Positions 15,603 to 23,339 of a stretch of 26,157 nt of DNA are shown piece by piece. Position 1 is the stretch's first letter. Every line of letters starts with the position of its first letter. The notes beneath the pieces were generated by a model. The model searched no databases, was not told the DNA's origin, and saw only the letters and a list, made by a program, of their open reading frames with translations. The stretch is from JASFBA01 sp034433695. Lineage in GTDB: Bacteria > Chloroflexota > Chloroflexia > DTKN01. The translations under genes and the position numbers were made by a program. The stretch lies in assembly GCA_034433695.1 (NCBI GenBank), contig DAOUAK010000002.1, forward strand, positions 1 to 26,157, read 5' to 3'.

Positions 15603-17330
15603 CCTCGGGAATACGCCCTGGATCGTTTCGTTCGGGAAATTCGTGCGGCTCTGGTAGCCCAGGCGCAGTTACCGGAAGAGGATATCTCCCTTTTGCCTCC
15701 TCCTCCGGAAGTGCCGGCCGACCTGGGCCTGCCCTGTTTTGCCCTGGCCCGTCGGCTGCGCAGGTCTCCCGTAGCCATCGCTTCGGAACTGGCCGGCCGG
15801 CTTTCTTTCCCTTCATCCGGCCTGGTCGGAGGGGTTGCCCCGCTGGGGCCCTACCTGAACTTTACCCTGGAGGGGCGGAATCTGGCCCGCCAGGTGCTCG
15901 CCGAGGTTCGGGAATGGGGCGACTCCTACGGTGGCGACGACGTCGGGCAGGGTCAGAACGTCGTCGTAGACTACTCTTCCCCGAACGTCGCCCGCAGGAT
16001 GCACGTGGGGCACCTTCGCTCCACCATCATCGGCCAGGCCATCCGCAACATCTACGACTTCCTGGGCTATCACACCATCGGCGACAACCACCTGGGGGAC
16101 TGGGGGACGCAGTTCGGCAAACTGATCTATGCCTACCGGGCCTGGGGAGATGAGGAGGCCATGACCCGCGACCCCATCGGCCACCTGGTCGACCTCTACG
16201 CCCGTTTTCACCATGAGGCCGGGGCCGATCCGTCCCTGGAGGAGGAGGGCCGACGCTGGTTTGCCCGCCTGGAACAGGGCGACCCCGAGGCCCGCCGTCT
16301 CTGGCAGTATTTCGTGGACCTCACCATCCAGGAACTGGAAAAGACCTACCGTCGTCTGGGAGTCCATTTCGATCTCTACCACGGGGAGAGTTTCTATGAG
16401 GATATGCTGGATGCCGTCATCGAGGAGGCCGTCTCCAAGGGCGTGGCCCGGCGGGACCCGGAAAGCCCGGCCGTCATCCTGGACCTGACCGAAGCGGGCC
16501 TTCCATCCACCCTTCTGCGCAAAAGCGACGGGGCTACCCTCTACATCACCCGCGAACTGGCCACGGCCCTCTATCGCTGGCGCACCTACCGGCCGGCGCT
16601 CATCCTTTTTGTCATCGGCGAAGAGCAGACGTTGCACCTCCGCCAGACCTTCAAGGCGCTGGAACTTATGGGCTACCCGGAACTGGCTGCCCGCTCCGTA
16701 CACGTCTCCTTCGGCACAGTGTTGAAGCCGGATGGGAGCCGCTTTTCCATGCGCCACGGCGAGGTCATCTTCCTGGACGAACTCCTGGACGAGGCCGAAT
16801 CCCGCGCCCGGGCCATTGTGGAGGAAAAGAACCCCGGCCTGAGCGAAGAAGAAAAGCGCGAGATCGCCCGTCAGGTGGGCATCGGCGCGGTCATCTATAA
16901 CGACCTGCACCAGGACCGCCGCCGGGACATTATCTTCGATTGGGAGGCGATGCTGAGTTTCGAGGGGGATACCGCTCCCTACATCCAGTACACCCATACC
17001 CGCTGTCACAGCGTCCTGGAGAAAGGGGGAGGCATCCCCGAGTCGTATGACCCGGCCCTGCTGATGCAGCCTCAAGAGCAAGCGTTGATCCGGCATCTGG
17101 CCCGTTTTCCCCAGGTGGTCCGCAAGGCGGCGGCCGAGTATGCCCCCCACGTCATCGCCGAGTGGCTGTATGAGACGGCCCGCGATTTCAGCCGCTTCTG
17201 GCGGGACCTGCCCATCCTGCCCGCGCCGGCCGGCCTCCGAGAGGCCCGGTTGGGGCTGGTGGCGGCGGTGGCACAGGGCATCCGTAACGGGCTGCGCCTG
17301 CTGGGGATCGAGGCGCCCACGAGGATGTGA
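15600..17330 (+). CDS. argS: Arginyl-tRNA synthetase
   Basis: 576 residues, class I aminoacyl-tRNA synthetase that charges tRNA-Arg. The N-terminal Add-1 domain (about 1-110) is followed by VDYSSPNVARRMHVGHLRST-type sequence with HVGH (135-138) as the HIGH motif. The KMSK loop is degenerate (SRFSMRHG, around 382-387), as is common in ArgRS, and the C-terminal DALR anticodon-binding domain (about 455-576) ends with the usual GLRLLGIEAPTRM. The start is TTG at 15600, read from AAAGGAGGT four bases upstream; no in-frame ATG or GTG lies closer to the family's usual N-terminus. The gap to dgt is 12 bases, and the next gene begins 6 bases after the stop, so the three are probably one transcript. 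Confidence 0.95.
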   Translation: MPREYALDRFVREIRAALVAQAQLPEEDISLLPPPPEVPADLGLPCFALARRLRRSPVAIASELAGRLSFPSSGLVGGVAPLGPYLNFTLEGRNLARQVLAEVREWGDSYGGDDVGQGQNVVVDYSSPNVARRMHVGHLRSTIIGQAIRNIYDFLGYHTIGDNHLGDWGTQFGKLIYAYRAWGDEEAMTRDPIGHLVDLYARFHHEAGADPSLEEEGRRWFARLEQGDPEARRLWQYFVDLTIQELEKTYRRLGVHFDLYHGESFYEDMLDAVIEEAVSKGVARRDPESPAVILDLTEAGLPSTLLRKSDGATLYITRELATALYRWRTYRPALILFVIGEEQTLHLRQTFKALELMGYPELAARSVHVSFGTVLKPDGSRFSMRHGEVIFLDELLDEAESRARAIVEEKNPGLSEEEKREIARQVGIGAVIYNDLHQDRRRDIIFDWEAMLSFEGDTAPYIQYTHTRCHSVLEKGGGIPESYDPALLMQPQEQALIRHLARFPQVVRKAAAEYAPHVIAEWLYETARDFSRFWRDLPILPAPAGLREARLGLVAAVAQGIRNGLRLLGIEAPTRM

Positions 17331-17336
17331 GTTGGG

Positions 17337-18476
17337 ATGAAGGTTGTGCTCCTGAGCAAGGCGCTGGTGGTAGGGACGTACCGGCGGCAACTGGAGTGGG
17401 TGGCCCGTGCGCCCGACGTAGAACTGGTGGCGGTGGTTCCGCCCTCGTGGCGGGAGCCGGGAGTGGGGGAAATTCGGCTGGAGGAGACGCCCCCGACGAA
17501 CTATCGCCTGCGCGTCTGTCCCATCGCCTTCAACGGCCATTTTCACCTGTACTTCTGGCACTCCCTGGGGAAAATCCTGCGGGAGGAGCGGCCGGACATC
17601 CTGCACGTGGATGAGGAGTCGTTCAATCCGGCCACTTTCCAGGCCATCTGGCTGGGGCTGCGCCTGGGAGCACGCTGCCTTTTCTTCAACTGGGCCAACC
17701 TCTACCGCCGGTTACCCCCGCCGTATGGCTGGCTGGAACGTTACAACCTGTCCCATGCCTCTTACGCCGTAGCCGGCAACCACGATGCTGCCGACATCCT
17801 GCGTCGCAAGGGCTATCGGGGGCTGCTTCGGGTGATCCCGCAGTTCGGGGTGGACGAGGATTTTTTCCGACCCTCTCCCACTCCACCTTCCGGCGAGGGT
17901 TTGACCGTCGGCTACGCCGGCCGTTTCGTCCCCCAGAAAGGGCTTCCGGACCTCCTGGAAGCGGCTTCCGGCCTGTCGTGGGTGCGCCTCCTTCTCGTCG
18001 GCGGAGGCGTGATGGAGGCAGAACTGCGACGACGTGCCGGGCAATCCGATCTGCGCGGGCGGGTCGAATTCGCCGGCCGTGTGCCTTCATCTGTCCTTCC
18101 CGACCTCTACCGTCGGATGGACGTCTTTGTCCTGCCCTCGCGCACCACCCCCACCTGGAAGGAGCAGTTCGGGCGCGTGCTCGTCGAAGCCATGGCCTGC
18201 GGCATCCCGGTGATCGGCTCCGATTGCGGGGAGATCCCTCACGTAATCGGGGGAGCCGGCCTGGTCTACCCGGAGGGCGATGTGGCCGCTCTACGGGCCG
18301 CCCTGGAGCGTTTGCGCGATCCGGCGCTCCGGGCCGAACTGGGCCGGCGGGGGAGGGAGCGCGTCCTGGACCATTTTACCCAGAAGCGGGTGGCCCAGGC
18401 CTACCTTGAAGTTTACCGGGAGATGCGTGGCAGCCGCTGGCCACCGAACGCTTATGGCCTCGGGGAAGACCGTTGA
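17337..18476 (+). CDS. GT4-family glycosyltransferase
   Basis: 379 residues with two Rossmann-like halves (GT-B fold). The C-terminal half holds GYAGRFVPQKGL (193-203, R196 and K201 for donor phosphates), LVGGGVMEAEL (220-230), EFAGRVPSSVLPDLYRRMDVFVLPS, and the E-x7-E pair E276/E284 in EQFGRVLVEAMACG, ending GLVYPEGD. Such enzymes transfer sugars from nucleotide or phosphate donors to lipids, sugars or proteins with retention of configuration. The N-terminal half, which sets the acceptor, is not diagnostic. It follows argS by 6 bases with only a weak ribosome site, so translation may be coupled. The link to argS looks like an accident of operon packing. Its 3' end faces the LysR gene across 25 bases. 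Confidence 0.88.
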   Translation: MKVVLLSKALVVGTYRRQLEWVARAPDVELVAVVPPSWREPGVGEIRLEETPPTNYRLRVCPIAFNGHFHLYFWHSLGKILREERPDILHVDEESFNPATFQAIWLGLRLGARCLFFNWANLYRRLPPPYGWLERYNLSHASYAVAGNHDAADILRRKGYRGLLRVIPQFGVDEDFFRPSPTPPSGEGLTVGYAGRFVPQKGLPDLLEAASGLSWVRLLLVGGGVMEAELRRRAGQSDLRGRVEFAGRVPSSVLPDLYRRMDVFVLPSRTTPTWKEQFGRVLVEAMACGIPVIGSDCGEIPHVIGGAGLVYPEGDVAALRAALERLRDPALRAELGRRGRERVLDHFTQKRVAQAYLEVYREMRGSRWPPNAYGLGEDR

Positions 18477-18501
18477 CCTGGACGGCAGGTTGGGTCGGTT
18501 C

Positions 18502-19398
18502 CTACCGCAGGAACGTCCGCCCCTTTTCCAGGGCAAAGGTGCAGAAGAGTTCCTCCAGCCGGCCGGCCGCACCCGCCCGTCGTATCAGGTAAAGCGGCCA
18601 GAGGAAGCCCGGCCAGAGGGTGACCCGGTGGACCGGAGCAGCCACCTGCTCCACCAGAAGCCGCGGCAGAATCGCCACCCCCATACCGCCGACCACCAGA
18701 GGCAGCGCCGCTCCCGGCTCCGGAACCTCCGGGCTTTGCAGGGTGGACCTCAGGTGGATGTCCTTTTCCTCCAGAAATGTTTCCAGGAAGCGACGGGCCG
18801 GCGTGCCGGTGGCCGGCAGGATGAGGGGGAGGGTAGGCACTTTTCGCAAAGGTAGGCGCTTCCTTTGTCCCCAGTGTTCGTCGGCCGGGGTTGCCAGGAT
18901 CGCCTCCATTCCCAGGAGCATGTCGCAGGCCAGGCCGCGTTCCCGGACCTCCTCCTCGCCGAGGGCCAGGTCCAGGCGACCCTCGCGCAGGGCCCGAACG
19001 ACCCCTTCGGCCGGCCAGGGTTCCAGGCGAAACCCCACTCCGGGATGCTCGGCCCGGAAGGCCGGAAGGAGCCGCCCCAGGACATACCAGGCCGGCGCTC
19101 CGCTCCCTCCGATCCGAAGCACTCCGGTGGCCTCGCCGCGCAGGAGGGACATCTCCTGCTCCAGTTGGCGGGAAAGCCCTATCACCTGGCGGGCCACCTC
19201 TGCCAGGCGCTCCCCGGCATGGGTGGGGAGCATCCGTCGGCCGGAGCGGCGCAGCAGCCGTACTCCCAGGCGCTCCTGGAGGAGACGCATCTGCCGGCTT
19301 ACGGCCGGCTGGGTCAGGTGCAGCCGCTGCGCCGCCAGGCTGTAACTGCCGGTCTCCACAACGGCCAGAAAGATCTGCAACTGGTAGGTGTCCAGCAC
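18502..19398 (-). CDS. LysR-type transcriptional regulator
   Basis: 298 residues, the standard LysR length. The N-terminal winged helix-turn-helix (about 5-62) reads LQIFLAVVETGSYSLAAQRLHLTQPAVSRQ-type with LGVRLLRRSGRRMLPTHAGE after it. The remaining part is the periplasmic-binding-like effector domain, with IGGSG at the start and GGMGVAILPRLLVE near the end. The start is GTG at 19398; an ATG 13 bases upstream is out of frame. No divergent partner gene is present: the upstream neighbour (M6 protease) is on the same strand, so the usual LysR target arrangement is absent. The interlocked palindrome at 19412-19457 lies just upstream and is a candidate binding or termination site. The effector is unknown. 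Confidence 0.9.
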   Translation of the reverse strand: MLDTYQLQIFLAVVETGSYSLAAQRLHLTQPAVSRQMRLLQERLGVRLLRRSGRRMLPTHAGERLAEVARQVIGLSRQLEQEMSLLRGEATGVLRIGGSGAPAWYVLGRLLPAFRAEHPGVGFRLEPWPAEGVVRALREGRLDLALGEEEVRERGLACDMLLGMEAILATPADEHWGQRKRLPLRKVPTLPLILPATGTPARRFLETFLEEKDIHLRSTLQSPEVPEPGAALPLVVGGMGVAILPRLLVEQVAAPVHRVTLWPGFLWPLYLIRRAGAAGRLEELFCTFALEKGRTFLR

Positions 19399-19411
19399 GG
19401 TATCGTTCCAT

Positions 19412-19457
19412 GGGGTCCGGCCGGGCGAGGCAGGGAACGGACCCCGCCTCGCCCGGC
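19412..19457. repeat. Two interlocked inverted repeats between the M6 protease and LysR genes
   Basis: Four arms lie in the order A-B-A'-B'. GGGGTCCG (19412-19419) pairs with CGGACCCC (19438-19445), 8 bp. GCCGGGCGAGGC (19420-19431) pairs with GCCTCGCCCGGC (19446-19457), 12 bp. All pairs are perfect, and only AGGGAA separates the halves. The two hairpins cannot form fully at once. The longer one could end M6 transcription, but there is no T-tract on the minus strand. It could also be the LysR operator. Confidence 0.75.
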
Positions 19458-19472
19458 TTTACCGGCCGGCCC

Positions 19473-21701
19473 TTATTGCCCGGTGGTGGAGAGATGGAAA
19501 CTGGCCGGCCACTCCTGTAGATTTTCCGGCCCGGGGGTGGGAACAGGACCGCCCCCGGTGCAGGTGCCGATGCACTTGCGCAGCAAGACGTTGTCTACGT
19601 AGCCGCCTTCTGGGTAGTTGTTCGAGAGATCGGAGGTGAAGATCAGGGCGATCCAGACTTGTGGCTGACCAAGGAGGTTGCCCAGGGTGGGGACGTTCGT
19701 CAGATCCAGTTCGCGGTCGATCCAGTTGGCAGTGCCGGTGGTACACCAGCCGTGAAAGTTCGTACTGTCGATCGAAGCCATCCGGCAGACCCCGTCGTAG
19801 TTCAACTCGCTGTTCAGCCAGAGTTTGAGGGTCAAATCGGCGTCGCTTGCCCCGACCAGGCTGAAGGGGCCGTAGACCATCCAGCCCTCGGCGTAGTTGG
19901 GATAGTTGCTCCCGCAGGACAGGGTCGAGCCGTTCGCGCCGCCGCCTACGCCCCAGCCGCTATAGCCGCCCTGGTAGGGCCGGCAGTTGCGCTTGGCCCA
20001 GTAATAGTCGCCGTAGCCTGGGTAGTCGTCAAAGACGACCCAGGGCCCGGGGAAAGCGCCCTCGAAGTCCTCGTAGATGATCGTCTGCCAGCCGGAGGAG
20101 GGCGTCGGGGTCGGTGAAGGGGTCGCCGTAGGCGTCGGCGTGGGGCCGCCGGCCCAGAAGTGCCTGAGGACCAGCGGCAGGTAGATCCAGTGGCTCGGCG
20201 GCGGCCCGCAACTCACCTGGAGGTCGGCGGTCATCGTGGGGCCGGAGTCGCTAATGTTCGTTACTCCGATGCAGGTGTCGTTGCAGGCGTACCAGGAACT
20301 GCTCTCCGGGTGGGTGGTCATGGTCCAGTTGCGGTTGTTCTCGGTGCCGGGGAAGGGGTCGCCGGCGTCGCCCGAGTTGTTCTTGAGCTCCAGGTCGCGG
20401 TAGCCGTCGGCCTGCTCCAGGGCGACCAGGTAGTGTTGGGCATCGTTGCAGTTGCAGTGGGGGTCCAGGGTACATTCGTAGTCGTTCTGGAGGGTATAGT
20501 TCCACATCGCCTCATCCACGTGCCAGATGAGGAGGCCGCCTCCCGGTAGATACTCGTCGTAGGTGCCGGGGGTCTTCTGGCGGTTTTCCAGGAGGAAATA
20601 TTCCTGGCTGGCCAGGGCGGAGGAACGGAGTTTGAGCACGGTCTGGGCCGGCGGCGGGTTGTTGTAGGCCTGGGGGATGGCGTAGCCGGTCTGGTTGCCG
20701 GTGATATTGGTGGCTGTGGCAAAGCCCATCTGGATGCGGCTCCAGGCATCGGGCCAGGCCGGGGAACTGCCATCGCTGCCCCAGCCTCCGCTGTTGGGAC
20801 CGTTCCAGGAGCCCCCGGCCATCAGACTCCACTGGCCGACACCTCGGGAGGAATAGTCGCGGTCGTAGAGGTCGGGCAGGTTCCAGAAGCCGTGGCCCAT
20901 CTCGTGGGCAAAGACGCCGATCGTCATGTCGCTCGTGCTGGGAGAGACGGTCATCCAGTACTCGGGCATGATCACATAGTCGGCGATCGTCACGCCGTCG
21001 TAGGTGCGGGGGTTGTGCAGGCCCCAGGAATGTGACCAGATGTCATGGGGGTCGCCGGTGAACTCGGCACCGGGGCCGGCGTGGATCAGCATGATCGGCT
21101 CAGCATAGCCGTCCCCGTCGTTGTCATACTGAGAAAAGTCGACCACGCTGTTCACCGCGTCCACGACGTCCTCGGCCAGTTTCTGGCAGTTGTTCGGATA
21201 GGGGGAGTCTCCGCAATAGCCGCAGTTGGCCCCGCAGTAGCCGACGTAGTAGGCATAGGTCTGCGGTGCCATCTGCCAGCCCAGGCTGCTGGGCATGTTC
21301 ACGGTGACGATGTCCACCTGGGCGTAGGAGACATCGCTATAGTAGTCGCGGACGGAGCCGCGGCCGGCGACGGGGGCGGCGAAGATAAGGGTATCGAAGA
21401 AGGAGGCGGTGACGGTGTGGGTGTTGTCGCTGAACTCCACCACCACGGCCAGGGCGTTGAGCGTGCCGGTCAGGGAACGTGGCCGGCCACGGGGTTGGTC
21501 GATGCCGAGGCTACGGGCATAGGCCGGGTCGGTGATGAAGCGGGGGAGGGAAATTTCGCCCTGGTCAAACTTTTCCCATAGACGTGGGTGGGGCGGCATG
21601 GCTTGCAACCCCGCCGGGGAAGGGGCTGCTTCCGGGAGAGGGGCAGGCAGGAGGAGGAAAAGCAGCCAGAGGGGAAGGAAAAGGAAAGATGCGCGGCGCA
21701 T
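19473..21701 (-). CDS. Secreted M6-family (immune inhibitor A-like) metalloprotease
   Basis: 742 residues. A basic start plus a hydrophobic run (about 5-22) form a signal peptide. The catalytic region has HEMGH (266-270) and D277 in NLPDLYD as third zinc ligand, as in M6 peptidases, followed by SLMAGGSWN. DNDGDGYAEP (193-202) resembles a calcium loop. After the protease, WIYLPLVLR (505-513) leads into a Pro/Thr linker (about 520-535) and a C-terminal beta-sandwich region (EDFEGAFPGPW onward) of the kind found in these proteins. Cysteines are frequent, as expected outside the cell. The ATG follows GGAGG. It is last in the five-gene minus-strand run. M6 enzymes degrade extracellular proteins; the substrate here is unknown. 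Confidence 0.9.
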   Translation of the reverse strand: MRRASFLFLPLWLLFLLLPAPLPEAAPSPAGLQAMPPHPRLWEKFDQGEISLPRFITDPAYARSLGIDQPRGRPRSLTGTLNALAVVVEFSDNTHTVTASFFDTLIFAAPVAGRGSVRDYYSDVSYAQVDIVTVNMPSSLGWQMAPQTYAYYVGYCGANCGYCGDSPYPNNCQKLAEDVVDAVNSVVDFSQYDNDGDGYAEPIMLIHAGPGAEFTGDPHDIWSHSWGLHNPRTYDGVTIADYVIMPEYWMTVSPSTSDMTIGVFAHEMGHGFWNLPDLYDRDYSSRGVGQWSLMAGGSWNGPNSGGWGSDGSSPAWPDAWSRIQMGFATATNITGNQTGYAIPQAYNNPPPAQTVLKLRSSALASQEYFLLENRQKTPGTYDEYLPGGGLLIWHVDEAMWNYTLQNDYECTLDPHCNCNDAQHYLVALEQADGYRDLELKNNSGDAGDPFPGTENNRNWTMTTHPESSSWYACNDTCIGVTNISDSGPTMTADLQVSCGPPPSHWIYLPLVLRHFWAGGPTPTPTATPSPTPTPSSGWQTIIYEDFEGAFPGPWVVFDDYPGYGDYYWAKRNCRPYQGGYSGWGVGGGANGSTLSCGSNYPNYAEGWMVYGPFSLVGASDADLTLKLWLNSELNYDGVCRMASIDSTNFHGWCTTGTANWIDRELDLTNVPTLGNLLGQPQVWIALIFTSDLSNNYPEGGYVDNVLLRKCIGTCTGGGPVPTPGPENLQEWPASFHLSTTGQ

Positions 21702-21753
21702 GGGAAACCTCCGGGTTGCGGCGGGCTGGCCCCTTTCCGGGAGCCGGCCGGCC

Positions 21754-22164
21754 CTACTTTTCTTCGGCCGAAGTCACCTTGAGGATGTAGCCTTCACCTC
21801 CTTTCTCTAGAACGCCGTACAGAAGAAGTCTCCGGCCGACAAAGTAGGCCATCGTCTTGACCTGAGCGCCCCCCTCGGGCGGTTGCACCACCTCCAGCGG
21901 GGCCCAGGGGCTGACCTCCAGCCTGCGGCCGGCATCGTCGCGGAGGAAAAAGCGCACCTGGGTGCCTCTCCCTTCCGCCTCCAGTACCCCTTCTACGGCA
22001 ATCGTCTGGCGCACAAACTTTTCCGGCTCGTCGAGGACCTGGCCGGGGACGAGCGTGGGAGACGCCTTCGGCTCAGGCGTGCCTCCGGCGGGCGCCATCC
22101 ATCCCGCACATCCCATCAGGAGCAAAAGCGTCATCAGCAGGAACGATCGGGCCATCCACTTCAT
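21754..22164 (-). CDS. Small lipoprotein, possible OB-fold domain
   Basis: 136 residues. The N-terminus MKWMARSFLLMTLLLLMGC is a lipoprotein signal with lipobox L-M-G-C and lipidated C19. A short Pro/Ala/Gly linker follows, then about 95 residues that alternate hydrophobic strands: RQTIAVEGVLEAEG, VRFFLRDDAGRRLEVSPW, MAYFVGRRLLLYGVLEK. This pattern resembles an OB-fold (tRNA_anti-like) lipoprotein, but that is inference from strand spacing only. The ATG has GAGGAGGTG upstream. It is separated by 52 bases from the protease gene and by 99 bases from the DUF3048 gene before it. It is probably an exported accessory protein; I cannot name a function. Confidence 0.75.
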   Translation of the reverse strand: MKWMARSFLLMTLLLLMGCAGWMAPAGGTPEPKASPTLVPGQVLDEPEKFVRQTIAVEGVLEAEGRGTQVRFFLRDDAGRRLEVSPWAPLEVVQPPEGGAQVKTMAYFVGRRLLLYGVLEKGGEGYILKVTSAEEK

Positions 22165-22263
22165 CGCGCACCTCCTCGGTTGGTGTAGGGGACACGTACT
22201 TTCCCAAGCGCCGCATTCATCCAGACGCTTGAGGAGACCGACCCATTGCGGGAGGTCGCTGGC

Positions 22264-23310
22264 CTACGGGACAACCTCGACCTTTTGCCCCGGGGCCAGC
22301 GCCTCGATCCAGATATTGCCCCGGTTGAAGGCGATCTCCCGGCCTTCCGGGTCATAAAAGCGCATCTCGGCCTGGATATTTTCCCTACCCCAACGTCCTC
22401 GGATGACGCGGCCATCCTGGAAAATAAGCGCCTCTCCTTCTCCTACCGTCTCCATGCGAATACGGCCGGCCTCGTCTCCGGGAATCGGTTCCTGGGGGAC
22501 AAAGACGACCACCACGTTTTTTATCCGGTGTTGCTCGCCGGTAAGGAAGTCCAGGTGTGGCCGATCCTGCATTTCGCGCAGGTAGACGTTACCTTGGGCC
22601 TCATAGACATAGCGGATCGGATACGTGAAGGCGTTGGCGATCGAGATGGTCTGGGTGGGAGGACGGTTCTCCGGAAGGGCATCGTCTTTGTGCGGGTAAC
22701 CTCGATAGTTGACGAAGCGATATAGCCCCCACGCTTCCAGGTAGTCGTAGAGGTGGTCGCTCCGGGTGAAGAGGTTGTTCCAGGGCACCTGCGGGTTCGC
22801 CTCGCGCCAGAAGTAAGCGCCCTCGTAGGCCATTCCCTCCAGGTTATAGAGGCAATCGCTTTCGGCCAGCATCTTCAGGGACTGGGGGCTGCCTCCCCAG
22901 TGGACGAAAAGCGCCCCATACGGGCAGGCCCACTCCAGGAGGTAGGGTCGGGCGCTGCGTACCGGGCCGATCCTGGACGCCTGCACCTGTTCAAAGATGG
23001 CCAGGAAACGCGGGACGGCCCCCTCGGTCGCGGCCTCGTAGACCACGCTGGCCAGCGACATCCCGTACTGCTCGGAGTCGGAAGGAATGACCACGGCCAG
23101 CGGTGGCCAGAGGGAGATAGGGGGATTGGCCGGAAGCCCGCTGAGAGGCGCTTCCGTCAGGACCGGTCGCTCCGTGGGCACAGGCGTGGGGAGGGCCGTG
23201 CGGGGTGGAATCGGGGAAGGCGGCGATGTCGGATAGGAAGCCGTTCCGGCCGTCCCACAGCCGGCCACCCAGAGAGCCAGCAACACACACCCGAATAGAA
23301 TTCGCCTCAT
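22264..23310 (-). CDS. DUF3048-domain lipoprotein (paralogue 1)
   Basis: 348 residues from ATG 23310. The N-terminus MRRILFGCVLLALWVAGC is a lipoprotein signal with lipidated C18, then a Pro/Ser/Thr linker (about 25-50) and the DUF3048 domain: PLAVVIPSDSEQYGMS, IGPVRSARPYLLEW, FVHWGGSPQ, NYRGYPHKDDA, and a C-terminal FNRGNIWIEALAPGQKVEV. DUF3048 proteins (Bacillus YerB-type) are envelope proteins without a settled biochemical role. A TTG six codons upstream would extend the frame, but GGGGGA sits properly before the ATG and a signal peptide start fits. It is a clear duplicate of the gene just upstream, which carries a transmembrane anchor instead. Confidence 0.88.
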   Translation of the reverse strand: MRRILFGCVLLALWVAGCGTAGTASYPTSPPSPIPPRTALPTPVPTERPVLTEAPLSGLPANPPISLWPPLAVVIPSDSEQYGMSLASVVYEAATEGAVPRFLAIFEQVQASRIGPVRSARPYLLEWACPYGALFVHWGGSPQSLKMLAESDCLYNLEGMAYEGAYFWREANPQVPWNNLFTRSDHLYDYLEAWGLYRFVNYRGYPHKDDALPENRPPTQTISIANAFTYPIRYVYEAQGNVYLREMQDRPHLDFLTGEQHRIKNVVVVFVPQEPIPGDEAGRIRMETVGEGEALIFQDGRVIRGRWGRENIQAEMRFYDPEGREIAFNRGNIWIEALAPGQKVEVVP

Positions 23311-23339
23311 TTTTCCCCCGACTTTCAACCTTTCAACCG

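Noticed and set aside
15813..17606. 597-codon open frame opposite argS
   Set aside because: Spans argS and the start of the glycosyltransferase gene antisense; no recognisable protein features.
18477..18501. Terminator between the converging GT4 and LysR genes
   Set aside because: The 25-base gap holds no stem-loop with a T-run on either strand.
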